A DNA stretch of 64,000 nt. Source: a bacterium. GTDB lineage: Bacteria > Chloroflexota > Dormibacteria > Aeolococcales > Bog-877. Position numbers and translations under genes: made by a program. Of the stretch, positions 35,452 through 44,324 are shown piece after piece. The stretch spans positions 28,399 to 92,398 of the forward strand of contig JAJYPP010000005.1 in NCBI GenBank assembly GCA_021795235.1. Reading direction: 5' to 3'. The notes beneath the pieces were generated by a model. That model did not search any database. It saw nothing but the letters and a program-made list of their open reading frames with translations, and was not told where the DNA came from. Numbering within the stretch: position 1 is the stretch's first letter; the number at the start of each line of letters is the position of its first letter.

Positions 35452-35939
35452 GTGACCGATGTATCGGCACGCCTTCGAAGCCAATCCAGCGGCTCCGGGC
35501 CGACGTGCCGTCAAGTGCTCGGGGCACTGCCGGGGTGGTTCGGAATCGAGCAGGCGGTCGAGGACTATGTGGCCGTCGCGAGCGCTCGCTCACCGTTGTG
35601 GCGTCGGTCGATGACAAAGATATCGGCTTCCTAACCCTTGTCCGGCACAGCCCATACGCCGCAGAGATCTATGTCATGGGCGTTCTGCCCCAGTACCACC
35701 GCCACGGCCTTGGTACGCAGCTACTGGAGCACGCCGAGCGTTCGCTCGCTGCCGATGGTGTGGAGTACCTACAGGTGAAGACCCTGAGCGCCAGCCGCCA
35801 GGATGAGGGCTACGAGCGGACCCGGGCCTTCTACCTTGCCAGCGGGTTCCGGCCGCTTGAAGAGTTTTCCAACCTCTGGGGGCCCGAGAACCCCGTGTTG
35901 CAGATGGTGAAGGTCATACGCCTAGCACCGGAGGGCTAG
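35452..35939 (+). pseudogene. GNAT acetyltransferase, frameshifted
   Basis: N-terminal part from GTG 35452 (V-L-G-A-L-P-G-W-F-G-I-E-Q-A-V) is in one frame; from about 35595 the protein continues in another: D-D-K-D-I-G-F-L-T-L, E-I-Y-V-M-G-V-L-P-Q-Y-H-R-H-G-L-G-T-Q-L-L (acetyl-CoA loop Q-x-x-H-x-x-G-L-G), A-F-Y-L-A-S-G-F-R-P. The shift falls in a short repetitive GCGAGCGCTCGCT stretch, which favours slippage in nature or in sequencing. Apart from that the domain is complete. Confidence 0.75.
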
Positions 35940-36120
35940 CCGGGAGAATCTGCGGCAGGTTCGTACCCATTGCGGACCTTGGGTGCTCGCTGAGGGACCG
36001 GACCCGCGAGGACCTTCCCAGCCGGGAGTGACTCGGTAGGTGGTGGCCGGGGTTCGACCCCAAGGCCCCTCTTGGCGGGACTGCCCCGCCTCGCTGGCGC
36101 GGGCATGACTGATGCGGGTT

Positions 36121-36139
36121 GGTATCAGCGTCGGTATCA
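36121..36139. repeat. doubled arm motif GGTATCA, 12-bp period
   Basis: GGTATCA at 36121-36127 and 36133-36139, 49 bp left of the first tRNA-Thr core copy. By position it would be the right end of an even older element to the left. Confidence 0.45.
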
Positions 36140-36188
36140 ACCGGGCCGCAGGGGACCATCCCGGAAGGCGCTTTGGCTCTGATTTGAT

Positions 36189-36243
36189 CTCAAAACCCGG
36201 AGCCGACGGGGAGATTCGAACTCCCGGCCAGCGGTTTACGAAA
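36189..36243 (-). repeat. att core copy 1 (tRNA-Thr 3' end)
   Basis: 55 bp nearly identical to the 3' half of tRNA-Thr and the ten bases beyond it. Identity with the tRNA stops at the anticodon stem (GAAAT instead of GAAAC). Confidence 0.85.
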
Positions 36244-36350
36244 TCGGAAACGTATGTGCGCCGACGTTCGTGACCGTTCATTTCGAGTTCAATTGAGTGG
36301 CGCAAGGCGCCCTGGTGTCCGCCATAGTCCGCCGACGTCCGCCCCCGCTG

Positions 36351-36380
36351 GGGTCAAGAGGGGTCAAGAGGGGTCAAGAG
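36351..36380. repeat. GGGTCAAGAG repeated three times
   Basis: Three head-to-tail 10-bp units about 108 bp right of att core 1. Shares GGGGTCA with the doubled motif at 47449-47471, so the two may be left and right arms of one element. Confidence 0.6.
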
Positions 36381-36440
36381 TTCCGCCTGATTGGAGCGTC
36401 GACCGGCTCGGTGCCGTGTCTTGGGCGACGCATGGAAGAG

Positions 36441-36716
36441 TCAGGTCCGCACCAGCGGGGTAATCTCCTCGAGGACTTGGCTCAGCCGGTCGCGCTCGAG
36501 CTCAAGGTCGTAGCGGCCTTGCAGGTTCATCCAGAACCGCTCGGAGGTGCCGAAGTAGCGCGAGAGTCGGAGCCCGGTGTCGGCGGTGATCCGACGCTTG
36601 CCATGGACTATCTCGTTGATGCGACGGGGCGGCACACCGATCGCCAGGGCCAGCCGATGGTGGCTGAGTGCCAGGGGGGACAGGTACTCCTCGACCAGAA
36701 CCTCCCCGGGGTGCAT
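36441..36716 (-). CDS. higA: HigA-type antitoxin (XRE family)
   Basis: 91 residues. Starts M-H-P-G-E-V-L-V-E-E-Y-L-S-P-L, followed by the helix-turn-helix (S-H-H-R-L-A-L-A-I-G-V-P-P-R-R-I-N-E-I-V-H-G-K-R-R-I) and L-S-R-Y-F-G-T-S-E-R-F-W-M-N-L-Q, the full HigA/VapI pattern. In HigBA the toxin precedes the antitoxin; here the upstream toxin is only a fragment, so this is an orphan antitoxin, maybe still repressing its own promoter. Confidence 0.9.
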   Translation of the reverse strand: MHPGEVLVEEYLSPLALSHHRLALAIGVPPRRINEIVHGKRRITADTGLRLSRYFGTSERFWMNLQGRYDLELERDRLSQVLEEITPLVRT

Positions 36717-36755
36717 GGGCGGGAACTCTGCAGCTGCGCTCCTCGCGCATCTCCT

Positions 36756-36851
36756 TCAGTGATAGTCGACTATCTCCACCTCGTCTGGGCCGCTCGTGGT
36801 CCAGCGAAAGCAGATCCTCCATTGGCCGTTGGCCGGGATGCTGTAGAGTCC
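36756..36851 (-). pseudogene. higB: HigB toxin, C-terminal fragment
   Basis: The frame gives [16 protein letters not shown] and ends V-E-I-V-D-Y-H-stop, the canonical HigB/RelE-like C-terminus. A TAG stop precedes it in frame; the N-terminal two-thirds are not recoverable. It lies 40 bp before higA in the usual order. Confidence 0.8.
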
Positions 36852-36945
36852 CTACGGCTAGGTGGCTCCTAGGCAGCGCGGCTACGCACTCGGAGCGACT
36901 TTCCGCTGGTTGCGGGTCGGCGCCAGTGATCAAGGCACGTGGCCG

Positions 36946-37905
36946 TCACTCAAGGCCAGTCGTCTGGAGCACCCGCAGCTCCCACGCGTGGAAATGGGTG
37001 GGGTCCCCTTCCACCCGAGAGCTGGGAGCTCCTCCTCCTCCACATTCCACCTTGTCACCATCATTGGCGAACGGCTCACCCGACGCATCGAGGATGACGC
37101 ACTCCCCCACTGCGCAGACAGTGTGTTCGGCCCCCAGCCGTACCCGGATGTAGTGTCCCGGCGTTCCTTCGACCAGGAAGTCGCAGCCGTCCTCCTCGGC
37201 CGCGCGGCGCAGCGTCCCGCTCAGGAGCGCGCCAAGCTGCGGGGTTCCCCGCAAGCTCAAGGACCGATAAGGCGCGCTCCCTGGACCCCCTGCGTGATCC
37301 TCGCGGACAGTGTGGGCGGGCATTGTGTGGTGGACCTCGGCCAACAATGGAGCGGCAGCGCCGCGAACAGCGCGTTCGTCAGTGCCTGGCTGCAGGGTGA
37401 TCTTGGTCGCCCAGGCATCGTCTCTGCGAGTCACTTCCAAAGTCGACCACCTCAGCCCACGGCGACTTAGGCGATTCGCCAGCATGGGAGCAGCGTCGCG
37501 CTCCTCCGGGCCGGGCGGCCACAGTGCCTCCTGGTACTCGCCTAAGGCGCAGCCGAAATCACCCTCCGGACATTGCCACTCGATCAGGTCCAGGGTGCGC
37601 CGGGACTCCAGGACCAGTAAGTGGGACGGACACGGCGGAACACCGACGTGGAGGACCGGGCGCAGCACCTCCTGCAGCTCCGCTGCGAACGCGCGAACCG
37701 AGTCGATCAGGTCGGGACCGTCGAGCACCAGATGTCCGACGGCATCTTCGCCGGCCTTCACGCTCACCGTGATCGGGAGCTCACGCGAGTTGACCGACCA
37801 AAGGACTCCAGGGAGGGCACGGAAACCTATGTCCGCAAAGAGTGCCTCCAACCAGTCGAGGGGCTGACGGGCCACAGGCCCATTCTGGGCGAGTTCAAGG
37901 CACAC
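36946..37905 (-). CDS. hypothetical protein, 319 residues
   Basis: A long well-composed frame: globular mixed alpha/beta, acidic and Trp-containing, no signal peptide or membrane helix. Features include V-S-V-K-A-G-E-D-A-V-G-H-L-V-L-D-G-P-D-L and a late I-R-V-R-L-G-A-E-H-T-V-C-A-V-G-E-C-V-I-L-D-A-S-G. No family recognised. It is divergent from the plus-strand gene at 38031, with which it may share a promoter region. Confidence 0.65.
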   Translation of the reverse strand: MCLELAQNGPVARQPLDWLEALFADIGFRALPGVLWSVNSRELPITVSVKAGEDAVGHLVLDGPDLIDSVRAFAAELQEVLRPVLHVGVPPCPSHLLVLESRRTLDLIEWQCPEGDFGCALGEYQEALWPPGPEERDAAPMLANRLSRRGLRWSTLEVTRRDDAWATKITLQPGTDERAVRGAAAPLLAEVHHTMPAHTVREDHAGGPGSAPYRSLSLRGTPQLGALLSGTLRRAAEEDGCDFLVEGTPGHYIRVRLGAEHTVCAVGECVILDASGEPFANDGDKVECGGGGAPSSRVEGDPTHFHAWELRVLQTTGLE

Positions 37906-38030
37906 GACAAGGGTGGTTGACCTTGCGCTCTGCCTTGACGCTCGGGGGCTCGCAGCGCTCCCTGCGGGTGGACTCGATCACGAGTGACTCGACAGCACTG
38001 ACGCAGTCAGGGCAGAATGGACTGGCGAGC

Positions 38031-39146
38031 ATGCCCCAAACCTTCACCGATGAGGAGCAGTTGGTGGTCGAGGTGCCGCCGGAGGTCGCGTCCGACGAGC
38101 ACCCGGCCATCTGGTACCGCACTGCTGAGAACCCGAATCTCCTGATCGCCATTGACTGGAACGGCCAGAAGACCGGACAGCTGGAGGTCAAGGCGGAGGG
38201 ACGCGGTGGCGCTAGCCCCTCCCCGGAAGGGGCACGGCTGCTCGTTTGGAACGCCAGGGCAGCGAGCGGGGCGACCTTGCTGGGTAGGATCGCCAGCGGC
38301 GGATGGGCGGGCGACGCCCAACACGTCTGCAGCGTTCGTGCGACTGACGGCAACATGAAGCTTCCCCGATGGACCCCCGCCGGCTCCTTCCCTGTGGGCC
38401 CGAGGGCCAGCGGTTGGCACCAGTACACTTTCCAGCGAGTTCCGGCCGCACTCTTTCTTGAGGAAGTGGCGACGGGGCGACTCCGGAAGGTGGCGGAGGT
38501 GGGTATGCGCCCTGGTCCCCCGCCATTGGGATCGGGGCTGCAGATTCTGCGCTGCAGTGTTCCCCACAACGTGGCGATCGTCACCGATGCGGAACTGCCT
38601 GTTCCGCTCACGATGATCCACCGCGTGAACCTCTCAACCGGCGCGGTGAGCACCTTACCTTTGGAGGTGGACGCTCCCGACCCTCACATTGGTGAGGTGG
38701 TCTTCTCCAACGACGGCGCTCTCGTAGCCGTCGGGTCGCTTCCACGGACGAGCGAGGTGACGTCTCAGCAAGTGTCACCCGCTCCCCGCGTCGCCATCTA
38801 CGAGACGGGCTCTGGATATCTCCTGCGTCAAATCGAGGCGACTGAAGTAGTGGGCTTTTCAGATCGTGGTCGGCGCCTGCTCACCGTCAGCCCGGGGGCG
38901 AGCGACCCGAGGCGGCGAGTGTTCTCTGTGATCGACTGGGCTTCTGGCGAGGTGCTGTGGACGAAACAGAGCAGCTACGGCAGCTGGTTGACTCGCCCCG
39001 GGAGCGACGACCTCATGGTGGCCGAGCGCGGCTGGCGGGATATCCCGGCCGAGAATCGAAGCCAGCCTGTGGAGGACCTTTGGTTGATCAGAGGTGATGG
39101 TGAGGCGGTCCGGGCAGTGAAAGGGGTGTCTCCTCTAGCCGACTGA
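38031..39146 (+). CDS. hypothetical propeller-like protein, ~371 residues
   Basis: The frame is open from 37842; the first well-placed ATG is 38031 (an in-frame GTG about 20 codons earlier is also possible). Contains repeats of the beta-propeller type (L-L-I-A-I-D-W-N-G, R-L-L-V-W-N-A-R, V-V-F-S-N-D-G-A-L-V-A-V-G-S, R-R-L-L-T-V-S-P-G). No signal peptide. Cytosolic WD40- or TolB-like sensor is conceivable, but no family is assigned. Paired divergently with the minus-strand hypothetical. Confidence 0.6.
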   Translation: MPQTFTDEEQLVVEVPPEVASDEHPAIWYRTAENPNLLIAIDWNGQKTGQLEVKAEGRGGASPSPEGARLLVWNARAASGATLLGRIASGGWAGDAQHVCSVRATDGNMKLPRWTPAGSFPVGPRASGWHQYTFQRVPAALFLEEVATGRLRKVAEVGMRPGPPPLGSGLQILRCSVPHNVAIVTDAELPVPLTMIHRVNLSTGAVSTLPLEVDAPDPHIGEVVFSNDGALVAVGSLPRTSEVTSQQVSPAPRVAIYETGSGYLLRQIEATEVVGFSDRGRRLLTVSPGASDPRRRVFSVIDWASGEVLWTKQSSYGSWLTRPGSDDLMVAERGWRDIPAENRSQPVEDLWLIRGDGEAVRAVKGVSPLAD

Positions 39147-39270
39147 GCTGAACATACAAGACGCGGAGGTCGTTGGCTCGTCAGTCCGATCGCGGTCCTC
39201 TAGGATCGCGGGCAAATGGCCCCGGTCGCGCTCCCATAGGTCATCCCGTGGCGGACCGGCTCATGGTCCC

Positions 39271-39831
39271 ATGAGGGGTCCCCTCAGCCCGAAATCGAGG
39301 TATGCTCCAACCGTGCTTCCCGACCTTGTACGGAGAGACCGGACGGAGCGGTCACCGTCTGGCTTGGGGCGCTACGTTCACCTGTCCTTGGGAGTGGCCA
39401 TACTGCTTGGCGGGGGCATAGCTCTCGGAAGTTCGTCGACTGCCCTTGCCGCCTCTGGTTGCCCCCCGCACTTCGTCGCCGACAGGGCTTCGCCCGCAAC
39501 CCTACGCGCGTGCGGGATAGTCTCCTACCCGATCAAGTCAGTGGTCCGGCTATGGGATGGCGGCACCAAGACCACGTACGCCACGCCGGGTGTATCTACC
39601 TCGGTGCTGGTCCCGCCCAAGGGCTTCGATGCGGCCACGGCGTCGGCAGCCGAGCTGGCGCTATACGGGATACCCCCAGAACCTCCATCCTCAAGCCCCG
39701 CCTATGCAATGTGGTTGCGGATGGTCAACAATCTGCACTGGACCCCCGCGCCCAAGTACCTTCAAGCCATTCCAGGGTTGACGATGGGTGGAGGGATTGA
39801 CAGTCCGGCCGCCCACTCCAAGGTGGGGTAG
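39271..39831 (+). CDS. secreted hypothetical protein, possibly truncated
   Basis: 186 residues from 39271, or 172 from GTG 39313. Signal peptide (H-L-S-L-G-V-A-I-L-L-G-G-G-I-A-L-G...A-L-A-A-S-G) then C-P-P-H-F-V-A-D and, near the end, A-E-L-A-L-Y-G-I-P-P-E-P-P before a Trp-rich stretch. That last pattern resembles the pro-region of some secreted peptidase A4/G1-like proteins, whose catalytic domain would follow but is missing here. Truncation is therefore possible. Confidence 0.55.
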   Translation: MRGPLSPKSRYAPTVLPDLVRRDRTERSPSGLGRYVHLSLGVAILLGGGIALGSSSTALAASGCPPHFVADRASPATLRACGIVSYPIKSVVRLWDGGTKTTYATPGVSTSVLVPPKGFDAATASAAELALYGIPPEPPSSSPAYAMWLRMVNNLHWTPAPKYLQAIPGLTMGGGIDSPAAHSKVG

Positions 39832-40235
39832 GGGACGCTTTTTCAGACTCCCCGAGGGCTCGGAGACTCCTCTCGTTTGTCTGATGACGCTGGGGTGGCG
39901 TGCTCGATGAGTCGTGCTGGCGACCTGAGGACGGTCCTTGCTATAGCTTCTAGTGCTCTGGCGGGGCCTCTGCTCCCGAGCCGGGCCCCTTGACTCACTC
40001 CAGCCCTCTGGTAGCGAGCACGAACTGGCTTCCGAACCGTCCGTGGTCGTCAACCACAGGCACGGCCACGCCCAACCACCTGCCCAGCCGTCAGCGGCGC
40101 CTACCTGCTCCAGCACCCGGATCTACAGTGGCGCTCAACACTCAGGGCAGCAGTGGAGCCCTTGGGAGCAGTCGCGCCAGACACAGGGCCGGCGTCTCGC
40201 GGAGGTGCGGGGCGGCGACAAGGGGCTGGGGTGCT
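39832..40235. other. no gene seen
   Basis: About 400 bases between the secreted protein and the structured repeat. No supported frame, although this side of the repeat has no sharp boundary. Confidence 0.45.
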
Positions 40236-40698
40236 CATCTGCCCCATCCACCTGGCCCCGGGTCCTGGTCGTGGCTGACGAGGTGGCAGAACTGACGGTC
40301 CGCGACCTCGTCGACGACAGAGCCGCCCGTGCCGCCCAACAGGCGGCCCCGGGGCGGCTCTGTGGGATCACCAGGCTCGGGAGATCGGTGCATCCACCTC
40401 GTTGGGTGCTCCCAGAGACCGGATGCCGTGGCTGTGCCGGGGCAGATGAAGGCCACCTCGACGGAACGGTCACCTTTCGGGTCAGGGCCGTCGTCAACAG
40501 CTTCATCCTGCTCGACAGCGACATGGCAGCCATGCTGCCGCACCGGGGCCGGGCCGTCTGGGTCCATGAGACCATGGAGGAGTTCCAGGCGGTCGACCGC
40601 TCGGTCGAGGAGGGCCAGGGGCTGCGGCTGGCGAGGTGGGGATGCAGGGACTTCTCACCCACCACTGGCCCTGTATCACAGTGGTGGCAAAGTACATC
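40236..40698. ncRNA. structured repeat copy 1, candidate new RNA element
   Basis: About 460 nt, related (roughly 70%) to 53476-53940 in the same orientation. Hairpin 1: arms 40317-40328 and 40352-40363 (12 perfect pairs) enclosing an inner 6-bp stem 40331-40336/40342-40347. Hairpin 2: 40659-40667/40679-40687 (9 perfect pairs, 11-nt loop). In copy 2 the same stems are kept with paired substitutions. No start codon, ribosome site or shared open frame links the copies (copy 2 has an in-frame stop and indels). Transcribed strand unknown. Confidence 0.5.
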
Positions 40699-40730
40699 CC
40701 GAGTTCAGACGAGCTCTCGGGTCCATCGCT

Positions 40731-40916
40731 ATGGGAGACCTCAGAACTCTGAGCGCCGGAGTGGACACGCTCCCATGCTCCGTCCGTGACCAACTCCAGG
40801 ATGGGCTGCTGGTTTTCCTCGAGGCGCTCACCGACGGCGAGCAGTCCCTCTCGGTGGCGCTCCGCACCCACGGCGGCAGGAGCTACGCGTTCTGGGCCAG
40901 CTCCCACAACATCTAG
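40731..40916 (+). CDS. possible 61-residue protein after the structured repeat
   Basis: ATG 40731 to TAG 40916. Protein-like, with an amphipathic helix (R-D-Q-L-Q-D-G-L-L-V-F-L-E-A-L) then a strand-rich end (S-L-S-V-A-L-R-T-H-G-G-R-S-Y-A-F-W-A). No clear ribosome site and no family. It begins 33 bp after the repeat, and no similar ORF follows copy 2. Confidence 0.35.
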   Translation: MGDLRTLSAGVDTLPCSVRDQLQDGLLVFLEALTDGEQSLSVALRTHGGRSYAFWASSHNI

Positions 40917-41053
40917 GTGGCAATCAGCGCAGCGGCGCCATTCCTGCCCGTCGTCATCAGCGTCCACTCGGCTTTAGGCTCCGTGCCAGGGGAGTGAATG
41001 AGCTGGTCGAGGGGATCTGTCAGAGACTCACCCCGAACGTGATGCGGAGATCC

Positions 41054-42205
41054 TAGTGTAGTGTCTCAGTTTTGTGGTGCTAGTTGTTGAAGAGCCACCC
41101 GGCCTCTCTGAACCTTGGCGAGGATCTGCTCGGCGGTAGCGGTCCACACGAAGGCACGGGGACTGTCGTTGTTAGCGTTCAAGTAGGCTTCGATGGCAGC
41201 GATGAGGTTCGGCACGGAGTGGAAGACGCCGCGCCGGATGGCCTTTTCATCCAAGTCTCGGAACCATCGCTCCACCAGATTGAGCCAGGAGCTCGAGGTC
41301 GGGATGAAGTGCAAGTGGAAACGCAGGTGTTTGCTGAGCCACAGCTCAACTTGGTCGTGCTTGTGGGTCGCGTAGTTGTCGAGGATCATGTGGATCTGTA
41401 GCCCCTTGGGAACCTCCCGGTCGACCCGGCGGAGAAAGCGCAGGAACTCGCTGTGGCGATGGCGGGGAAGACACTCACCGATCACCTTGCCGTCCAGGAC
41501 ATTGAGCGCCGCGAAGAGCGTGGTGGTGCCATTGCGTTTGTAGTCGTGGGTCATGGTGCCGGCCCACCCCTTCTTCATTGGCAAGCCTGGCTGGGTGCGG
41601 TCCAAAGCTTTGATCTGGCTCTTCTCGTCCATGCACAGCAGCACGGCCTTGTCAGGTGGGTCGAGATAAAGCCCCACCACGTCGATGAGCTTCTCTTCGA
41701 AGTGCGGATCATTCGAGAGCTTGAACGTCGTCGCCAAGTGGGGTTTTAGGCCCCGCGCCGACCAGATTCGCTGCACGGTGGCTGAACTGACTCCCTGGAC
41801 CTTAGCCATTGTTCGGCAGCTCCAGTGGGTCGCTCCGGGCGGCGTGGTGTGCAGCGTGGCCTCCACGATCGCGTCCACTTTCGCTGCCGGAATGGTTGGC
41901 TTGCGTCCCCGGCCCTTGCGCACCTCACCCAACTTGGGCAGCCCTTCCTCTGCAAATCGGCGCCGCCAAGTACGCACTGCCTTCACAGAAACGCCTACTT
42001 GCACCGCAATGCGGCTATTCGCCACGCCGTCCGCAGCCAGCACCAGTGCCTTGGCGCGCTGCACGACGCGAGCCTGCGCCGTCCGAGACCTCATCAACCG
42101 CTCGAGGGTTGCTCGTTGCCCTTCTGACATCGGTAACGCCGCGACTGGATGGTTCATCCCACCAGTATCCCACAAGCCGCCCTCTATTTGGGAGACACTA
42201 CACTA
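41054..42205 (-). mobile_element. IS630-family insertion sequence, complete
   Basis: 1152 bp with perfect 14-bp terminal inverted repeats TAGTGTAGTGTCTC (41054-41067 and 42192-42205) whose outermost TA is the duplicated target, as expected for the IS630/Tc1/mariner group. One transposase gene fills it. Intact ends and gene suggest recent arrival. A 159-bp relative with matching ends lies at 43241-43399. Confidence 0.92.
41066..42175 (-). CDS. IS630-family transposase
   Basis: 369 residues (a later ATG, six codons on, may be the start). N-terminal helix-turn-helix domains (V-A-N-S-R-I-A-V-Q-V-G-V-S-V-K-A-V-R-T-W, then H-W-S-C-R-T-M-A-K). DDE nuclease with D in L-C-M-D-E-K-S-Q, D in M-I-L-D-N-Y-A-T-H, and E in W-L-N-L-V-E-R-W-F. 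It cuts at the terminal repeats and inserts at TA. The frame is intact and ends inside the left terminal repeat region. Confidence 0.95.
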   Translation of the reverse strand: MWDTGGMNHPVAALPMSEGQRATLERLMRSRTAQARVVQRAKALVLAADGVANSRIAVQVGVSVKAVRTWRRRFAEEGLPKLGEVRKGRGRKPTIPAAKVDAIVEATLHTTPPGATHWSCRTMAKVQGVSSATVQRIWSARGLKPHLATTFKLSNDPHFEEKLIDVVGLYLDPPDKAVLLCMDEKSQIKALDRTQPGLPMKKGWAGTMTHDYKRNGTTTLFAALNVLDGKVIGECLPRHRHSEFLRFLRRVDREVPKGLQIHMILDNYATHKHDQVELWLSKHLRFHLHFIPTSSSWLNLVERWFRDLDEKAIRRGVFHSVPNLIAAIEAYLNANNDSPRAFVWTATAEQILAKVQRGRVALQQLAPQN

Positions 42206-42305
42206 CGTGGGGTCCTCGGCGGAACCCAACTGAATCCGAGCGTTCGCGGGCTCAGTCATCGCCCACCGGTCCAAGTAGTCCAGACCCGGTGATTATGTCG
42301 ACTGC

Positions 42306-43052
42306 TCACGCCGGTACGGTACGACCGGTGCGTAGTGCGTGGGCCACGTCGGAGCGGTCGTTGCGTTCAGCTATGCGGGCGGCTGCCTCCCAGTCGTAGT
42401 CGACAAGGTGGAAGTCGATCGCCCAGCGGCCGGAGGCGTCGTCCACGATGGCATATCGAGCGTGCGGGGTCCCGGCCTCCATCGCATGCGGGAACGGGGT
42501 GTCATCGGCGAAGGCTGGCCAGCCGACGCTGCCGGGGTTGACCACGAGTGGTCCGGTGGGAAGCAGCATCGAGCGTTGCAGGTGGGTGTGCCCCCCCAGC
42601 AGCAGCGTCCGGCCGTGCTGGGGACCGAGGCGAGAGAGAACCTCGGTCTCGGTTGCCGGATGGGCTCCAGACGCATCCACGGTCTCGAGCAGGTAGACGA
42701 GATCATCGGTTGGTGAGCCGTGGAAGGCCAGCACTCCCGGTGCCGGCTCGGCCTGTACCGGCAGAGAAGCGAACCACTCGCGCTGCTCGACCGACATGGT
42801 GTCGTAGGCGAGACCATCGGAGCGGCTCATCTGCTCCCGTGGCAGAGTGAGTACCTGACGTTCGTGGTTGCCGCGGACGGTGAGGAGATCCAGGGACAGA
42901 AGCCGGTCGCCGGTCTCTCGCGGCTGCAGCCCTCCTGACAACAAGTCGCCGAGGTTGATAACGAGATCTACGGATCGGCTCTCGATGTCGGCAAGGACAC
43001 TGTCCAGTGCGATCAGGTTGCCGTGGATATCAGAGATGACAGCGATCCGCAT
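42306..43052 (-). CDS. calcineurin-like metallophosphoesterase (YfcE/MJ0936 type)
   Basis: 248 residues from ATG 43052 (GGAG ten bases upstream). Metal-binding motifs: D-x-H in I-S-D-I-H-G-N, G-D in N-L-G-D-L-L, G-N-H-E in R-G-N-H-E, a later His in L-A-F-H-G-S, and G-H-T-H in L-G-G-H-T-H. Predicted cytosolic phosphodiesterase or phosphatase using two divalent metals. It lies between the IS630 element and its short derivative, so its promoter region has been disturbed. Confidence 0.9.
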   Translation of the reverse strand: MRIAVISDIHGNLIALDSVLADIESRSVDLVINLGDLLSGGLQPRETGDRLLSLDLLTVRGNHERQVLTLPREQMSRSDGLAYDTMSVEQREWFASLPVQAEPAPGVLAFHGSPTDDLVYLLETVDASGAHPATETEVLSRLGPQHGRTLLLGGHTHLQRSMLLPTGPLVVNPGSVGWPAFADDTPFPHAMEAGTPHARYAIVDDASGRWAIDFHLVDYDWEAAARIAERNDRSDVAHALRTGRTVPA

Positions 43053-43240
43053 CAGTTGTGCTCTCCTCGGTTGAGTGGGCGGCACCCGTATCGGCCCCGT
43101 CGTCGTGCCCCGGCCACGGTGGTCGTTGAGTCGACTCGACAACTACCCGTGCGACTTCTCGATCACAACCCAAAAGGGGTGCTCACACCGCCCGGTAACC
43201 CGACCCTCACTGGCAGCCTGGTCCCGTCGAGCGAGACGGC

Positions 43241-43399
43241 CAGTGTATTGTCACGGTTTTAAGCGATGGTTTGCTCAAGGGCCACCCGGCCGCGCCGAAC
43301 CTTCTCACGATTGGCTTCCGTCCTGGCGGTCGAGATGTGTGCCCTCGGGGCCGTGCTGCTCTCTGGAAGTCGCACGTCAAAACTGAGACACTCCACTAG
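43241..43399 (-). mobile_element. IS630-derived short element (MITE-like)
   Basis: 159 bp with ends like the IS630 terminal repeats (AGTGTATTGTCACGG on the left; reverse of TAGTGGAGTGTCTCAG on the right). The left part encodes only the transposase C-terminus (K-V-R-R-G-R-V-A-L-E-Q), similar to the full element's K-V-Q-R-G-R-V-A-L-Q-Q. An internal deletion derivative that could be mobilised in trans. Confidence 0.7.
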
Positions 43400-43496
43400 A
43401 CAATCGGCCGATGTCCACCAGGTGGCAGCCTCTGGGGGTCGGCCTGGCTTCCTGGGCCTGGGACATGAGAGCCGCGATGCCGATAATGGTCGTCCG

Positions 43497-44324
43497 ATGA
43501 CCAAAGAGGGAGCCGGAGATCAGCACCGGCGCATACGGTCCCATGCGTACACCTTTGGTGACAGCGACCCGGAGGCTCGGCGTCTAGAGCTGGTCCATGA
43601 GGTGTTTTGCCCCGCCTCGGCCGCCCTCCTCAGGCGCGTGGTGGCCAGACCTGTCGCGCTTTCCTATGACCTGGGATGTGGCACCGGGAACACGACCCGC
43701 CTGGTGGCGAACATCACTAAAGCGACCACCACGGTAGGCCTCGACACTTCGGAGTCCCAGCTGACCAGGGCCCGTGCGCGGGTCACTCCGGGACTCCGTT
43801 ACGTCTGCCACGACATCACCCAGTTCCCCTTCCCGGCGGGACCGGCCGATCTGATCTTCGCCAGGCTCCTCCTCGCCCATCTGGTTCAGCCGGCTGCGAT
43901 TGCTCGGAGCTGGGCCACCCAGCTGTGCGCGGGCGGAACCCTGGTGGTCGATGAGATCGAGTGGATCCGCACCGAGCAGCCAATCCTGGCTGCTCATCTG
44001 GAGCTGGTCACTGCCCTGGTAGCCGCCACTGGAACTCGAATGTGCGCAGGGCCGCTCCTCTGGGCATTGGCGAACACTCCCGAGCTGGACCGCCTGCTGA
44101 CCGAGGTGGTGGAGGTTCGCGTCCCCACGGCACTCGCGGCTGAGATGTTCGCGATCAGCCTGGCAACGTGGGGTGACCAAGCCGTGGTCCAGCACCTCTG
44201 CACGGAGGGCCATCGTCGCCGACTCGCTCGGGGGTTGACCCGGCTTTCCACCTCGACGGAGATTGGCGAGATCACATGGGGCCTTCACCAGGCCGCCTAT
44301 CGGCGACGGGGACTCCCGAGGTAA
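43497..44324 (+). CDS. class I SAM-dependent methyltransferase
   Basis: 275 residues from ATG 43497. Motif I S-Y-D-L-G-C-G-T-G-N-T-T, acidic loop G-L-D-T-S-E, post-I P-A-G-P-A-D-L-I-F-A-R-L-L-L-A-H-L, then L-V-V-D-E-I-E-W. The Rossmann methyltransferase core is complete; the C-terminal ~90 residues are helical. Substrate unknown (small molecule likely). Cargo of the tRNA-Thr island, with the MITE-like element upstream. Confidence 0.85.
   Translation: MTKEGAGDQHRRIRSHAYTFGDSDPEARRLELVHEVFCPASAALLRRVVARPVALSYDLGCGTGNTTRLVANITKATTTVGLDTSESQLTRARARVTPGLRYVCHDITQFPFPAGPADLIFARLLLAHLVQPAAIARSWATQLCAGGTLVVDEIEWIRTEQPILAAHLELVTALVAATGTRMCAGPLLWALANTPELDRLLTEVVEVRVPTALAAEMFAISLATWGDQAVVQHLCTEGHRRRLARGLTRLSTSTEIGEITWGLHQAAYRRRGLPR

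Noticed and set aside
36351..36380. CRISPR-like short repeats
   Set aside because: Three 10-bp units with no spacers and no cas genes; better explained as element-end arm repeats.
39953..40789. 278-residue plus-strand frame across structured repeat copy 1 as a gene
   Set aside because: The related copy at 53.5 kb has indels and an in-frame stop, conservation follows hairpin arms rather than codon positions, and no family is seen.
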